The position numbers and the translations under genes are program-made. Positions 57,045-64,000 of a stretch of DNA of 64,000 nucleotides are shown here, piece by piece (the first letter of the stretch is position 1; each line of letters opens with the position of its first letter). The notes under the pieces were generated by a model. The model was not told where the DNA came from, did no database searches, and was given only the letters and a program-made list of their open reading frames with translations. The stretch is from a virus, in IMG/VR virus record IMGVR_UViG_3300037116_000299, positions 62,001-126,000 of that record; one strand, written 5' to 3'.

Positions 57045-57078
57045 GGAGGGTAGGGGAACATGCCATTCCCCACCCTCC
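57045..57078 (-). terminator. strong hairpin after 57107-57502
   Basis: GGAGGGT-GGGGAA and TTCCCC-ACCCTCC arms (13 pairs, one bulge). Downstream on the minus strand comes GGAGCTTTTGG. Directly upstream of a P-box. Confidence 0.65.
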
Positions 57079-57106
57079 GCATGGACAAAGTCGAACCTTA
57101 GCTCGA

Positions 57107-57502
57107 CTACGCTGCCTGCTCACCCGAATTGGATGACGCCGCAGCCACCGCAACAGGTCCCTGAGGGGCCTTGCTGATGACTGTGATCGACTCCAGCCGG
57201 ATGTTGCTGCCGTTGCCGCGCTTGCTGCTCTGCAGCACGCCCTTCGCACGCACAACGTCGCCCTTCGCAAGGGAGAGGAGCTGCTCGTGGATCAGCGGAT
57301 CTGCGGACTGCACGTAACGGTCGAAACCAGGCTCGGCCTCGATCGGGATGCCAACGTACAGGCGGTCGAAGCGGTCCTTCACCGGCTCGCCGGCTGCCAT
57401 CAGCACGCGGCCTTCGACAGTGGCCTCGACGTGCTTGTCCATCCCGATGCTGGTGCCCGATGAATCCTTCTGCTCGCGGTACACGGTCTTCGTTCCATAC
57501 AT
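57107..57502 (-). CDS. OB-fold-like protein
   Basis: 131 residues. LYVGIPIEAEPGFDRYVQSA, then LAKGDVVRAKGVLQSSKRGN and IRLESITVI suggest an OB fold like SSB/PriB-type proteins. Ala/Ser-rich tail. Second candidate ssDNA or RNA binder besides ssb. Confidence 0.62.
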   Translation of the reverse strand: MYGTKTVYREQKDSSGTSIGMDKHVEATVEGRVLMAAGEPVKDRFDRLYVGIPIEAEPGFDRYVQSADPLIHEQLLSLAKGDVVRAKGVLQSSKRGNGSNIRLESITVISKAPQGPVAVAAASSNSGEQAA

Positions 57503-57571
57503 AGAAAAGGCCCTCCTTGGGCCGGTTGTGTTCTCGTCAGTTGTGGGAATACCGCGTTGAAGCGGTCTCAG

Positions 57572-57901
57572 TTAGAGCTGAGCTGGATCGGGCTCGTGAA
57601 TCTCGCCCAGGAACAGCATGGAGGCGCTGAATTGGCCTACCGTGCATTCCGAACAGTTACGGCCGCGATAGGCACGGCCGGTTTCTTCCCCGGAGCGACA
57701 CAGAATGTCGTCGGTGTGAGACATCTTGTAGTGAGGGCAGGCCTTCTGGATGAAGTCTCTGGTCTTGCCCGCTACGGCGCGGCGAAGCTGGGTGCCGGCG
57801 GTGAGATCACCCGTCAGTACAACCAGCCGGCCAAGGTCAGTCTGTGGATCCGTCAGCTCCCGAGGGAGCGTTTGGCGTGGCAGACGTGGCATTCCGTTCA
57901 T
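57572..57901 (-). CDS. hypothetical protein
   Basis: 109 residues with Cys/His dispersed (KACPHYK, CSECTVG), possibly zinc-binding. Overlaps the upstream gene by 65 bp, so the true start may be internal (LVVLTGDLT region). Confidence 0.6.
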   Translation of the reverse strand: MNGMPRLPRQTLPRELTDPQTDLGRLVVLTGDLTAGTQLRRAVAGKTRDFIQKACPHYKMSHTDDILCRSGEETGRAYRGRNCSECTVGQFSASMLFLGEIHEPDPAQL

Positions 57902-58199
57902 TCGATACCTCTTCGTGGCTCTTCAGTTTCACTGCGTGAGGTTCGGTCCATGCAATCATCCGCATGTCCAACTCAGAGAGGTCAAGGCAGCGCCCTTCGA
58001 AGGTCACATCGAAGATCACCAGGTCAGCAATGTCCTGCAGCTCTGGCTTCTTGATCCGGATGGTGACGTCGAGGTTGGCTGCGCACTCCACGATGGAGAG
58101 AGGCAGGGGAAAGTCCGGATTGCACAGCAGCTGGATAGTGATCCGGCCAGGTTGATCCGGATCACCACCGAGAAGAGCACTGGCATCCCAGGTCTTCAT
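57837..58199 (-). CDS. hypothetical protein
   Basis: 120 residues; strand-rich with a low-complexity C-terminus. Start overlaps the upstream stop by one base. Not recognised. Confidence 0.7.
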   Translation of the reverse strand: MKTWDASALLGGDPDQPGRITIQLLCNPDFPLPLSIVECAANLDVTIRIKKPELQDIADLVIFDVTFEGRCLDLSELDMRMIAWTEPHAVKLKSHEEVSNERNATSATPNAPSGADGSTD

Positions 58200-58678
58200 C
58201 AGGCTGCCTTATCCAGGGGCTCGAGGTACGACAGGCTGATGCGGAAAGCATCGGCGATCTTGGTGAACGATCCCGGCTTGCTTTCCAGCACATCCGGGTC
58301 CGCCATTAGGTCGGTCCAGACGATCTCGAGAGCCTCCTTGTTGGAGTGAATCCGCTTGGCCAGGGCCAGCATGGGGAATGGCGACAGCAGGTCGTTGACT
58401 TCGGTCTTGGCCTGCTCCATGGCGGTGTTGAAGCCGAGGTTCCGGGTGGAGACGAACAGTTCGTTCGCCCTGAACTGGATCAGGTACATCGAGACGATTG
58501 CCTTGGCCCGAGGGTCGATGATGATCTGCATGATGGCCGCCTTGATGGCGTCTTCGAAGTTGTCGGGATTGGCCTTGAGACGTTCAATGGTCTCGGTGAT
58601 GACTTCCCCGATGTAACAGCTGCCGGTCACAACGCGGTCGACGGACTCGAAGATTCCGAGGGCTGAGGGTTTCGACAT
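58199..58678 (-). CDS. hypothetical helical protein
   Basis: 159 residues, helical. AIMQIIIDPRAKAIVSMYLI is a hydrophobic core helix. Not recognised. Confidence 0.72.
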   Translation of the reverse strand: MSKPSALGIFESVDRVVTGSCYIGEVITETIERLKANPDNFEDAIKAAIMQIIIDPRAKAIVSMYLIQFRANELFVSTRNLGFNTAMEQAKTEVNDLLSPFPMLALAKRIHSNKEALEIVWTDLMADPDVLESKPGSFTKIADAFRISLSYLEPLDKAA

Positions 58679-58717
58679 GATGAAGCTCCATGACCTGTTC
58701 GAGGTCAGTGCTGCAGG

Positions 58718-58849
58718 TTAGTAAACCGAGGTGGCGGAGACGGCCGCGTTGGTCGCGGTGTTGTTGGACTTCAGGAAGGCGGCGAGGATAAGCGCAGTGA
58801 TGACCCCGGCGATTATCCGAACAAGGATCGAGGCGATGAACGTAGCCAT
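58718..58849 (-). CDS. 43-residue membrane protein
   Basis: MATFIASILVRIIAGVITAL then SNNTATNAAVS. P-box about 50 bp upstream. Confidence 0.6.
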   Translation of the reverse strand: MATFIASILVRIIAGVITALILAAFLKSNNTATNAAVSATSVY

Positions 58850-58894
58850 GGACTGCTCCAGCTTGGATTTGACAACCGATGAATCTGAAACGGG

Positions 58895-58912
58895 ATAGGG
58901 TGAAACACTTAG
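58895..58912 (-). promoter_or_regulatory. P-box before 58718-58849
   Basis: Minus-strand CTAAGTGTTTCACCCTAT: the copy closest to the consensus. Confidence 0.75.
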
Positions 58913-58984
58913 AGACCCGACGCCGGGACAGGAAGGAGAATGGACCCATCCCGGCGCTCCAGCACACTGAGTGCGCTGGAAAAC

Positions 58985-59236
58985 TTAGCGCCGCTTGGCC
59001 TGCCGCTTCTGCGGCTTGCCGAACAGCACCTCGGAGACCGCCGCGTCGAAAGCGCGCGTGAAGGGCATGGTCTTGAGGGTGTGCTGCAGCTTGGGAGCCA
59101 AGCCTGGCAGCGCAGTGTGCGCGGAACGAACCACGGTGTTGCGACCAACATCGGTGGTAGCCGCCGCAAGGTTGTGGACAAAGCCGTCACGAATCAGCTG
59201 ACGGCCATCGGGGTTGAGGGTGGCAACATTGAGCAT
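58985..59236 (-). CDS. small basic protein
   Basis: 83 residues, ending KPQKRQAKRR. Not recognised. P-box about 45 bp upstream; GTGTGCTGG/CCAGCGCAC hairpin follows the stop. Confidence 0.68.
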   Translation of the reverse strand: MLNVATLNPDGRQLIRDGFVHNLAAATTDVGRNTVVRSAHTALPGLAPKLQHTLKTMPFTRAFDAAVSEVLFGKPQKRQAKRR

Positions 59237-59276
59237 GGAACTACCTCCGTGGGATAAACAACATCAGGTGAGTGGA

Positions 59277-59294
59277 GCAGGGCTCAACACTCAG
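59277..59294 (-). promoter_or_regulatory. P-box variant before 58985-59236
   Basis: Minus-strand CTGAGTGTTGAGCCCTGC. Ends match, centre changed in the same way as the copy at 60432. No supported gene lies in 59295-59543. Confidence 0.45.
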
Positions 59295-59543
59295 AACTAT
59301 GCGGCGTCAACACTAGGCTCGTAAGACAGTCGGCCAGCCCCGAAGGGCCCCGTAATGTCCGGAGAGGGTTTGCGTATGTAGCCGCTTCACATGCTGAATC
59401 TGACATCTTGCCGTGCCGTACCAGATCGGTAGTCCCGCCACAAGAACCGGCTCAAGTCCGGGTTATGACGGCCGCCTGGGCAGCGCTGTCGCTAGTCAAG
59501 ATTCGAGGGACATATCTCGCCCTCATTGCAGGTGGAAAGGGTC

Positions 59544-59562
59544 GGGGTGATTGGCTCACCCC
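59544..59562 (-). terminator. intrinsic terminator-like hairpin
   Basis: GGGGTGA and TCACCCC arms, then GACCCTTTCC, just past the stop of 59571-59765. Confidence 0.6.
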
Positions 59563-59570
59563 TTGAAGCC

Positions 59571-59765
59571 TTACAGCTTGGCCGGCGGCGTGGAACGCAC
59601 CGGATTGACCACAACAGGCTTGGGGCCTGTGTAGTCCGTCCCGTACTCACGACGGAACGAGGTTGGCATACAGCCAGCCAGCATGGTGCGCTGACTGGTC
59701 TCAAGCCGCCGCGCAAAACCTGCGGTGGCGCAACGGGGCGTAACTGCATGACGAACAGCTGCCAT
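59571..59765 (-). CDS. 64-residue protein
   Basis: MAAVRHAVTPRCATAGFARR, basic, Pro-rich end. TTCAAGGAGATTGCC precedes. Not recognised. Confidence 0.62.
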   Translation of the reverse strand: MAAVRHAVTPRCATAGFARRLETSQRTMLAGCMPTSFRREYGTDYTGPKPVVVNPVRSTPPAKL

Positions 59766-59802
59766 GGCAATCTCCTTGAAGCGTTGAATTGTGGGTGGGC
59801 GT

Positions 59803-59820
59803 TACAGGATTGAAACTACC
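59803..59820 (-). promoter_or_regulatory. P-box variant before 59571-59765
   Basis: Minus-strand GGTAGTTTCAATCCTGTA, about 40 bp upstream, over the stop of the gene at 59816. Confidence 0.45.
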
Positions 59821-59956
59821 GGCTCTGCCAGGGCAGGACCGGGATGTCGGGGAAGTCGTTGATCAGCTCTTCGATTGAGCCAACGTAGCGATGAAGCCGG
59901 CCGCCACAGAGGACGGCCAGCTCACCAGCAGGCGACATGAATGCCGCGGTGGCCAC
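59816..59956 (-). CDS. 46-residue protein
   Basis: From GTG 59956 inside the upstream TAG (TAGTG): ATAAFMSPAGELAVLCGGRL, then VLPWQSR. Not recognised. Confidence 0.5.
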   Translation of the reverse strand: MATAAFMSPAGELAVLCGGRLHRYVGSIEELINDFPDIPVLPWQSR

Positions 59957-60378
59957 TAGAACCGAACCCAGTGAGGACGGATCGTGCTGTCAGCACTGAG
60001 GAATTCCTCATGGAATGAACCACCGAAGCGGCAGGTGATGGCATAGTCCACGAACTCCTTGGCCTCTCGAAGCGAGGCTGTCGGAACGATCCGGCGAACG
60101 TGCTTGATAGCCACGATCTTGTTATGCCGCATACTGTCGAAGGTCTGGATGAAGATGGCCAGGCTCTTCTGCGCATCCGAGGTCAGCGCTTCCAGCGGAT
60201 TGCCGGGAAAGACGGCAGGCGGAGGAGTGGGAAAGCCGAGCATGAGGTTCTGAGCGAACGCCATGGTGGAACGAGCTTGGGGCTCGTCGAGACCCTCGAC
60301 TGTGAGGTCGAAGTGCGAGGGCGCACCGGCCGGAGCGAAAGGCGCTTCCGACCGAGAGAGGTGAATTGAACCGAGCAT
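59956..60378 (-). CDS. protein with bL12 C-terminal-like domain
   Basis: 140 residues from MLGSIHLSRSE (AAGGAGAGC). Around 90-115, KIVAIKHVRRIVPTASLREA then KEFVDYA follows the ribosomal L7/L12 C-terminal signature (K-I-x-V-I-K-x-V-R...L-x-E-A-K-x-x-V). The N-terminal stalk-binding part of L12 is absent. Large phages are known to carry bL12 genes; whether this binds translation factors is open. Confidence 0.65.
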   Translation of the reverse strand: MLGSIHLSRSEAPFAPAGAPSHFDLTVEGLDEPQARSTMAFAQNLMLGFPTPPPAVFPGNPLEALTSDAQKSLAIFIQTFDSMRHNKIVAIKHVRRIVPTASLREAKEFVDYAITCRFGGSFHEEFLSADSTIRPHWVRF

Positions 60379-60431
60379 GGATGCTCTCCTTGTTGCAGGG
60401 TGTTGAAACAAACGGTGGTGCAGTGAGCGGA

Positions 60432-60449
60432 GCCAGGCTCAACGCTCGA
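60432..60449 (-). promoter_or_regulatory. P-box variant before 59956-60378
   Basis: Minus-strand TCGAGCGTTGAGCCTGGC, about 50 bp upstream. Flanks also match the 59277 copy over 30 bp. A GGCCCTGT/ACAGGGCC hairpin lies at about 60453-60475. Confidence 0.42.
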
Positions 60450-60570
60450 AACTTGCGGCCCTGTACCCGACAGGGCCTGCAGTGGTGCGACCGCGGGCGT
60501 CAGAGATACACCCAGGGTTTGCTACGTGGAGAATCAGTAGAAAGGTTGGAGGATGGGGGTAGAGAAACCC

Positions 60571-60588
60571 ATCGGGTGAAACTCTTAG
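60571..60588 (-). promoter_or_regulatory. P-box at 60571
   Basis: Minus-strand CTAAGAGTTTCACCCGAT, over the stop of 60585-60872. Next supported gene is 190 bp away; only a short frame intervenes. Confidence 0.6.
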
Positions 60589-60872
60589 GCGTGGGCACAC
60601 TGTACGGCTTGAACGCCGTACTGCGTAATCACGAAGGCAGTCCAGGGCTTGACACGATCAAGAAGAGCCTGCAGCTGATCCCGGACAGCGAGATAGAAGG
60701 GGCCCATGCACAGCCTGAGTCCTTCAACAGCGGTGGCCTGAGCGTTGAGATAATCTCCAAGCGCTTCATACTTCAGAGCTTCCTCGAAGTACAGCTCACC
60801 ACGGGTCTTGGCCATCGACTTGATGGCCCTGCTAACGCAGAGCATGTGCTCTTCGGTTGGGGTGCGGTACAT
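60585..60872 (-). CDS. hypothetical helical protein
   Basis: 95 residues from MYRTPTEEHMLCVSRAI; two TPR-like helices (FEEALKYEALGDYLNAQATAV is read as one). AAGGAGGGACT precedes. Not assigned. Confidence 0.7.
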   Translation of the reverse strand: MYRTPTEEHMLCVSRAIKSMAKTRGELYFEEALKYEALGDYLNAQATAVEGLRLCMGPFYLAVRDQLQALLDRVKPWTAFVITQYGVQAVQCAHA

Positions 60873-60921
60873 AGTCCCTCCTTTCAAGGGTGTAAACGCA
60901 AAAGTTCGGCGGCGTCAGAGA

Positions 60922-61104
60922 TCAAACGGAAGGAGCGAGGATCTCGTCTACAAGAGCACGAAGCTCAGCTAAACGATCCTGGTTATTGTTCAACCAGGCA
61001 ATGAAGACCTCTTCCTTCCACTGAGGGTCAGTCAGAGAACTGACTGGACCCTGAGTCGCTGATTCCGGTATACCCAACTGCTCGTTGGTGGGTTCGATCT
61101 GCAT
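60922..61104 (-). CDS. 60-residue protein
   Basis: MQIEPTNEQLGIPESATQGP, then WKEEVFIAWLNNNQDRLAEL, a helix. GGAGGCAGT precedes. P-box about 45 bp upstream. Confidence 0.65.
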   Translation of the reverse strand: MQIEPTNEQLGIPESATQGPVSSLTDPQWKEEVFIAWLNNNQDRLAELRALVDEILAPSV

Positions 61105-61147
61105 ACTGCCTCCGTTCAAAGCTTGAGTGGGGCTGTGAGTACAGCCC

Positions 61148-61165
61148 ATAAGGGATAGCCCTTAG
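61148..61165 (-). promoter_or_regulatory. P-box before 60922-61104
   Basis: Minus-strand CTAAGGGCTATCCCTTAT. Matches at both ends, centre differs. Confidence 0.5.
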
Positions 61166-61329
61166 GGTGATTGCTATATATAGATAGGCACTGAATCCAC
61201 AACGGACTATCTGCAGGTTGTCTTACACCATGCATGTGATAGCTGTAATTGGGCTTACACTGCCTTTATGGGCACAGACCAGGTCTCTCCGTCCTATCAG
61301 ACATCAGGAAGCTCACGCGTGCGCGCGCT

Positions 61330-61680
61330 CCAAAGCTCTGCTAAGCAGGCTAACCTGCTGATCTGGCTATGGTTATGCTGTGATCCTGTGGAGTGGGCTC
61401 TGAATGCCTGTTGCGCTAGCACTACTGCATAGCTGAGCATGCTCCAAAGAGCCCGCCTCTCGGCATCCGCCTGTGCGGATGCGAGATGCTGGCGGAGGAG
61501 CGACCCCCGGAGGGGTGGCGACTACATGTCAGTGCGACCTGTGAGTTCACGTTGGACGCCCAGGTTTCCCCGGTCAACGCCCAGCGCTACTGTCACAGAC
61601 ACTGCGCTTGGAGCGGTATGCGCTCCCTCAGCCACAGGATTGTCCTGCAGCTGAGGCAGAGCGTACTGCTCTGCCCTTGA
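61330..61680. ncRNA. hairpin-dense intergenic region, candidate structured RNA
   Basis: No open frame with a ribosome site occupies 61166-61694. At least seven stem-loops follow one another, among them AGCAGG/CCTGCT, GCATCCG/CGGATGC, GGAGCG/CGCTCC, AGCGC/GCGCT, CTCAGC/GCTGAG enclosing CAGGA/TCCTG, and GGCAGAGC/GCTCTGCC. Strand unknown; with genes all on the minus strand it would follow the 61.7-64 kb gene. A structured RNA, origin or packaging element are all possible. Confidence 0.35.
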
Positions 61681-61694
61681 ATCAGGTGGTGCGA

Positions 61695-64000
61695 TTAGAA
61701 CACTACGTCGGCGAGTTCTCCGGCTGAGACTGCTTCGGCCAGGTTGGCCTTGAAGTCGGAGCGGAGTTCAGGGATGGCCTCGGCGATGACGATGACGCCG
61801 CCGGCAGACATCGAGTAATAGCCATCCGGCAATGTCGGATGAGCGGTTACTGACAGCTGCGAGTCGTTGTCCACATCATGCACGTGGCCATTGGTTGCGC
61901 GTACCAGGCGATGGACGGAGGTGCCCTTGAGCATCTCCTTCACCTTGTACTTGAGGTGGATGAACGCGACCTGACCGGTCAGGCCCAGTTCCTCCATGCA
62001 GTCCATCAGCTCGTTGAGCATCCAGTTGGGGACGCCGTCACCTACGCTGATGGTCTTGCCGTCCTCGGACACCAGGGCCTCGGACTCCATCGAGTACACC
62101 TTGTTGAGCCACTCGACTGCGATCGAGCGACGCACTTCAGGCGACCAGGCGCCGCCGCTGATGGAGAGCTTGACGCCCTCCCCTTCGGAGGTGAACTGGT
62201 TGAGGTAGAAGTCCCTGAGACCGAGGTGATGCAGTGTGGTGCTGCTCACGATACGGCCTTCGGCATCCTTCACATCGATCGGCTCATCCCAGCCATTGGC
62301 GATGTTGTCATACGCATCCTCAGACAGCTCGCCCGTGAGGGACTTGGCTGCTTCGAACTGCGCACGCCACCAGACGCGCAACGCTTTGACGACGTCGGTG
62401 ATGACATCGCTGCCGGGATAGGCCATGAGCAGCTGCAGAGGCAGCGGCTTCTTGAAGCTGTGCTCGAGCTGACGGGATTCCTCCATGATTCCCTCATAGT
62501 GGTCCTTCAGCTCTTCCAGAGCAGCGCAGACCTCGGTACGGACCAGCAGGTAGTTGCCTGCTTCGATCCGGTCCTTGGGTGCACGGCCCTGGCGGACGTA
62601 GGATGCCGGGAAGATGAGAGTCTTCTCCGACAGCTTGGCCTCCTGGCACAGTTCGGTCACCATCTTCTTGTTGCCCTTACCCTGCTGCAGGTAGTCGATG
62701 ACCATGTCCGAGTTGCTCGCTGCGCGCTTGCACAGGAAGGGCTGGCGCACCTTCATGAACGTGATGCACAGCTGGACGAAGTCCTCCACCTCCGGCTTGT
62801 AGTCCACGGGGATGAATTCCCAGAACCACTCCGGGCTGTTGATCTTGACGTCTTCCAACGACATGGCATGGAAGCCCTTCGGCACGATGTATGTGCCGTT
62901 GATGAGGGAGTCCAGGATCACGACCACGTTGTCGCCCGACAGCATGTTGTCGAGCGTGAGGCGGTTGATGAAGGTACCCAAGCTCTCACGATACTGCGTG
63001 AAGTGCTTGAGGTCCCGACGGAAGCAGTTCCAGTTCCACTCGTCCCCGATACCCTCATGGGTGAGGCGGTTACGTGCGGCCCAGTGGCTGTCCTTCTTCT
63101 CTTCAACCGAGATCTTCGGCTGCTTCGGATACTCCTGGATCTTGGCTGCAACTCGGAGGACATACACCGAGTTCCAGAAGACCCAGATCGAGTCATCCAT
63201 ATCACCACCGTTGAGATAGCTCAGCTGTTCAGCGATCCGTTCGAGCAGGAAGCAACGGCCTTGGCCCTTGTACTTCTTCAGCTCTGCCGGGATGTAGTTG
63301 AGGAATACTAATGCTTCTGCACTGCAGGCATTGGGATTACGACCTGCTGTCACCAACACACCGTCTGGTGCATCCGGCATGCAGTTGACGAAGACAGGAA
63401 TGCCCAAGCGATCCGAGCACATCTGAGCACGTGCCATGATGTGATCCGGAACCTTGGACAGGGTGAGATCCACGATGCGCTCATCGTCGACGAATACGGT
63501 CGGCGGTGGTGCGACGTAGACACGACGCGCCCACTCATGAGGCATGGGCACACGGCCCCGACGTAAGTCGAGGATGTTGTCGAACAGGTGACGAGTGACG
63601 CGACGGAAGCCCACAGGCATAGCCTTGGTTCCGATCCCGTCCTCCGCCATGCGCACCAGCGCCCAGCGGTTCTCGCTCTCATCGTTGCAGGAGTTGACGA
63701 ATGCACTGATCTCATCGAGCAGCTTGCCTTCGTCGCTGCCGAACAGGATAGCCGCCGCACGGTCCATATACTTGATACCAGTGGTGGCTGCCAAGCCCTT
63801 GGCACCCAGGCCCATGTTGCCCATGGTCTGGTTGTCGAGGGTGAGGTCATGCTCCTCAGCATCCGAGAGTGCACCCAGGAAGACGCGGTCATCCACGAAG
63901 CGAACCTCCTTCTTCGAACCGAAGAGATAGAGGTCGTAGCTGCGCATGTGCGGCATCTTCCAGTAAATGCCCTTGCCTTCGCCGAACTCGCCGACGAGGG
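61695..64000 (-). CDS. large unknown protein, 5' end beyond window
   Basis: The frame is open to the window edge (LVGEFGEGKGIYWK precedes the first internal Met at 63956), so the start lies outside; at least 767 residues are present. Mixed alpha/beta, no membrane segments. DLYLFGSKKEVRFVDDRVF and later PDHIMARAQMCSDRLGI may form Rossmann-like units. Not recognised. Its style (long, acidic, helical) resembles the 677-residue protein at 46219. Confidence 0.8.
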   Translation of the reverse strand, partial: LVGEFGEGKGIYWKMPHMRSYDLYLFGSKKEVRFVDDRVFLGALSDAEEHDLTLDNQTMGNMGLGAKGLAATTGIKYMDRAAAILFGSDEGKLLDEISAFVNSCNDESENRWALVRMAEDGIGTKAMPVGFRRVTRHLFDNILDLRRGRVPMPHEWARRVYVAPPPTVFVDDERIVDLTLSKVPDHIMARAQMCSDRLGIPVFVNCMPDAPDGVLVTAGRNPNACSAEALVFLNYIPAELKKYKGQGRCFLLERIAEQLSYLNGGDMDDSIWVFWNSVYVLRVAAKIQEYPKQPKISVEEKKDSHWAARNRLTHEGIGDEWNWNCFRRDLKHFTQYRESLGTFINRLTLDNMLSGDNVVVILDSLINGTYIVPKGFHAMSLEDVKINSPEWFWEFIPVDYKPEVEDFVQLCITFMKVRQPFLCKRAASNSDMVIDYLQQGKGNKKMVTELCQEAKLSEKTLIFPASYVRQGRAPKDRIEAGNYLLVRTEVCAALEELKDHYEGIMEESRQLEHSFKKPLPLQLLMAYPGSDVITDVVKALRVWWRAQFEAAKSLTGELSEDAYDNIANGWDEPIDVKDAEGRIVSSTTLHHLGLRDFYLNQFTSEGEGVKLSISGGAWSPEVRRSIAVEWLNKVYSMESEALVSEDGKTISVGDGVPNWMLNELMDCMEELGLTGQVAFIHLKYKVKEMLKGTSVHRLVRATNGHVHDVDNDSQLSVTAHPTLPDGYYSMSAGGVIVIAEAIPELRSDFKANLAEAVSAGELADVVF

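Noticed and set aside
61878-63311. 477-codon forward frame
   Set aside because: Mirror of the large minus-strand protein; high GC at third codon positions keeps the opposite frame open.
1-64000. CRISPR arrays or insertion sequences
   Set aside because: No regularly spaced repeats and no transposase or terminal inverted repeats were seen anywhere in the window.

Overview
The window looks like part of a large (probably jumbo-class) tailed phage genome or phage-plasmid with a bacterial, possibly soil, host. It carries a probable HK97-fold capsid gene, a T4-type lysozyme, phage replication and repair enzymes, many short overlapping genes, and almost everything is read from the minus strand at about 60% GC. 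No terminase, portal, integrase or RNA polymerase lies in the window. The host is not identifiable from sequence alone; the kinase/TPR island recalls Acidobacteriota genes, which is a weak inference.

Layout. 0-13 kb: partial RecD2 helicase, a forward-strand XRE regulator, RNase H, peptide deformylase, SSB, a CDC123-type ATP-grasp protein, HNH and ASCH proteins, an RlpA-like secreted protein, tRNA-Gln, Pth2 and a LuxR-type regulator. 13.1-13.6 kb: a circularly permuted (two-piece) tmRNA. 14.1-19.75 kb: a compositionally different island (broken XRE gene, three membrane proteins, TPR protein, Ser/Thr kinase, XRE regulator with its own sigma70-like promoter), bracketed by a 14-bp direct repeat and next to a damaged tRNA-His. 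20-28 kb: small genes, SPOUT methyltransferase, histidine phosphatase and tRNAs (Glu, TTG-anticodon, Trp, Met, Asn, and one with a 50-nt insertion in its anticodon loop). 29-40 kb: nucleotidyltransferase, thioredoxin, Rnl1-type RNA ligase, CCA-adding enzyme, Pnkp, ThyX, SLOG and macro-like proteins. 41-50 kb: capsid-like protein, ATP-dependent DNA ligase and a large DUF2135-like protein. 50-61 kb: strings of tiny membrane and soluble proteins, a DUF4326 protein and lysozyme. 61.2-61.7 kb: a hairpin-dense stretch without a gene. 61.7-64 kb: a large unknown protein running off the window.

Two themes tie the window together. First, translation upkeep: tRNAs, tmRNA, CCA addition, RNA end-healing and sealing (Pnkp plus Rnl1), Pth2, deformylase, a SPOUT methylase, a CDC123 homologue and a bL12-like domain. 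Second, an 18-bp motif (minus-strand consensus CTAAGNGNTTCACCCTAT) occurs at least 17 times, mostly 25-60 bp upstream of a gene or RNA on the transcribed strand and often across the stop codon of the gene before. It is probably a phage-specific promoter and is absent from the island. It is called the P-box below.
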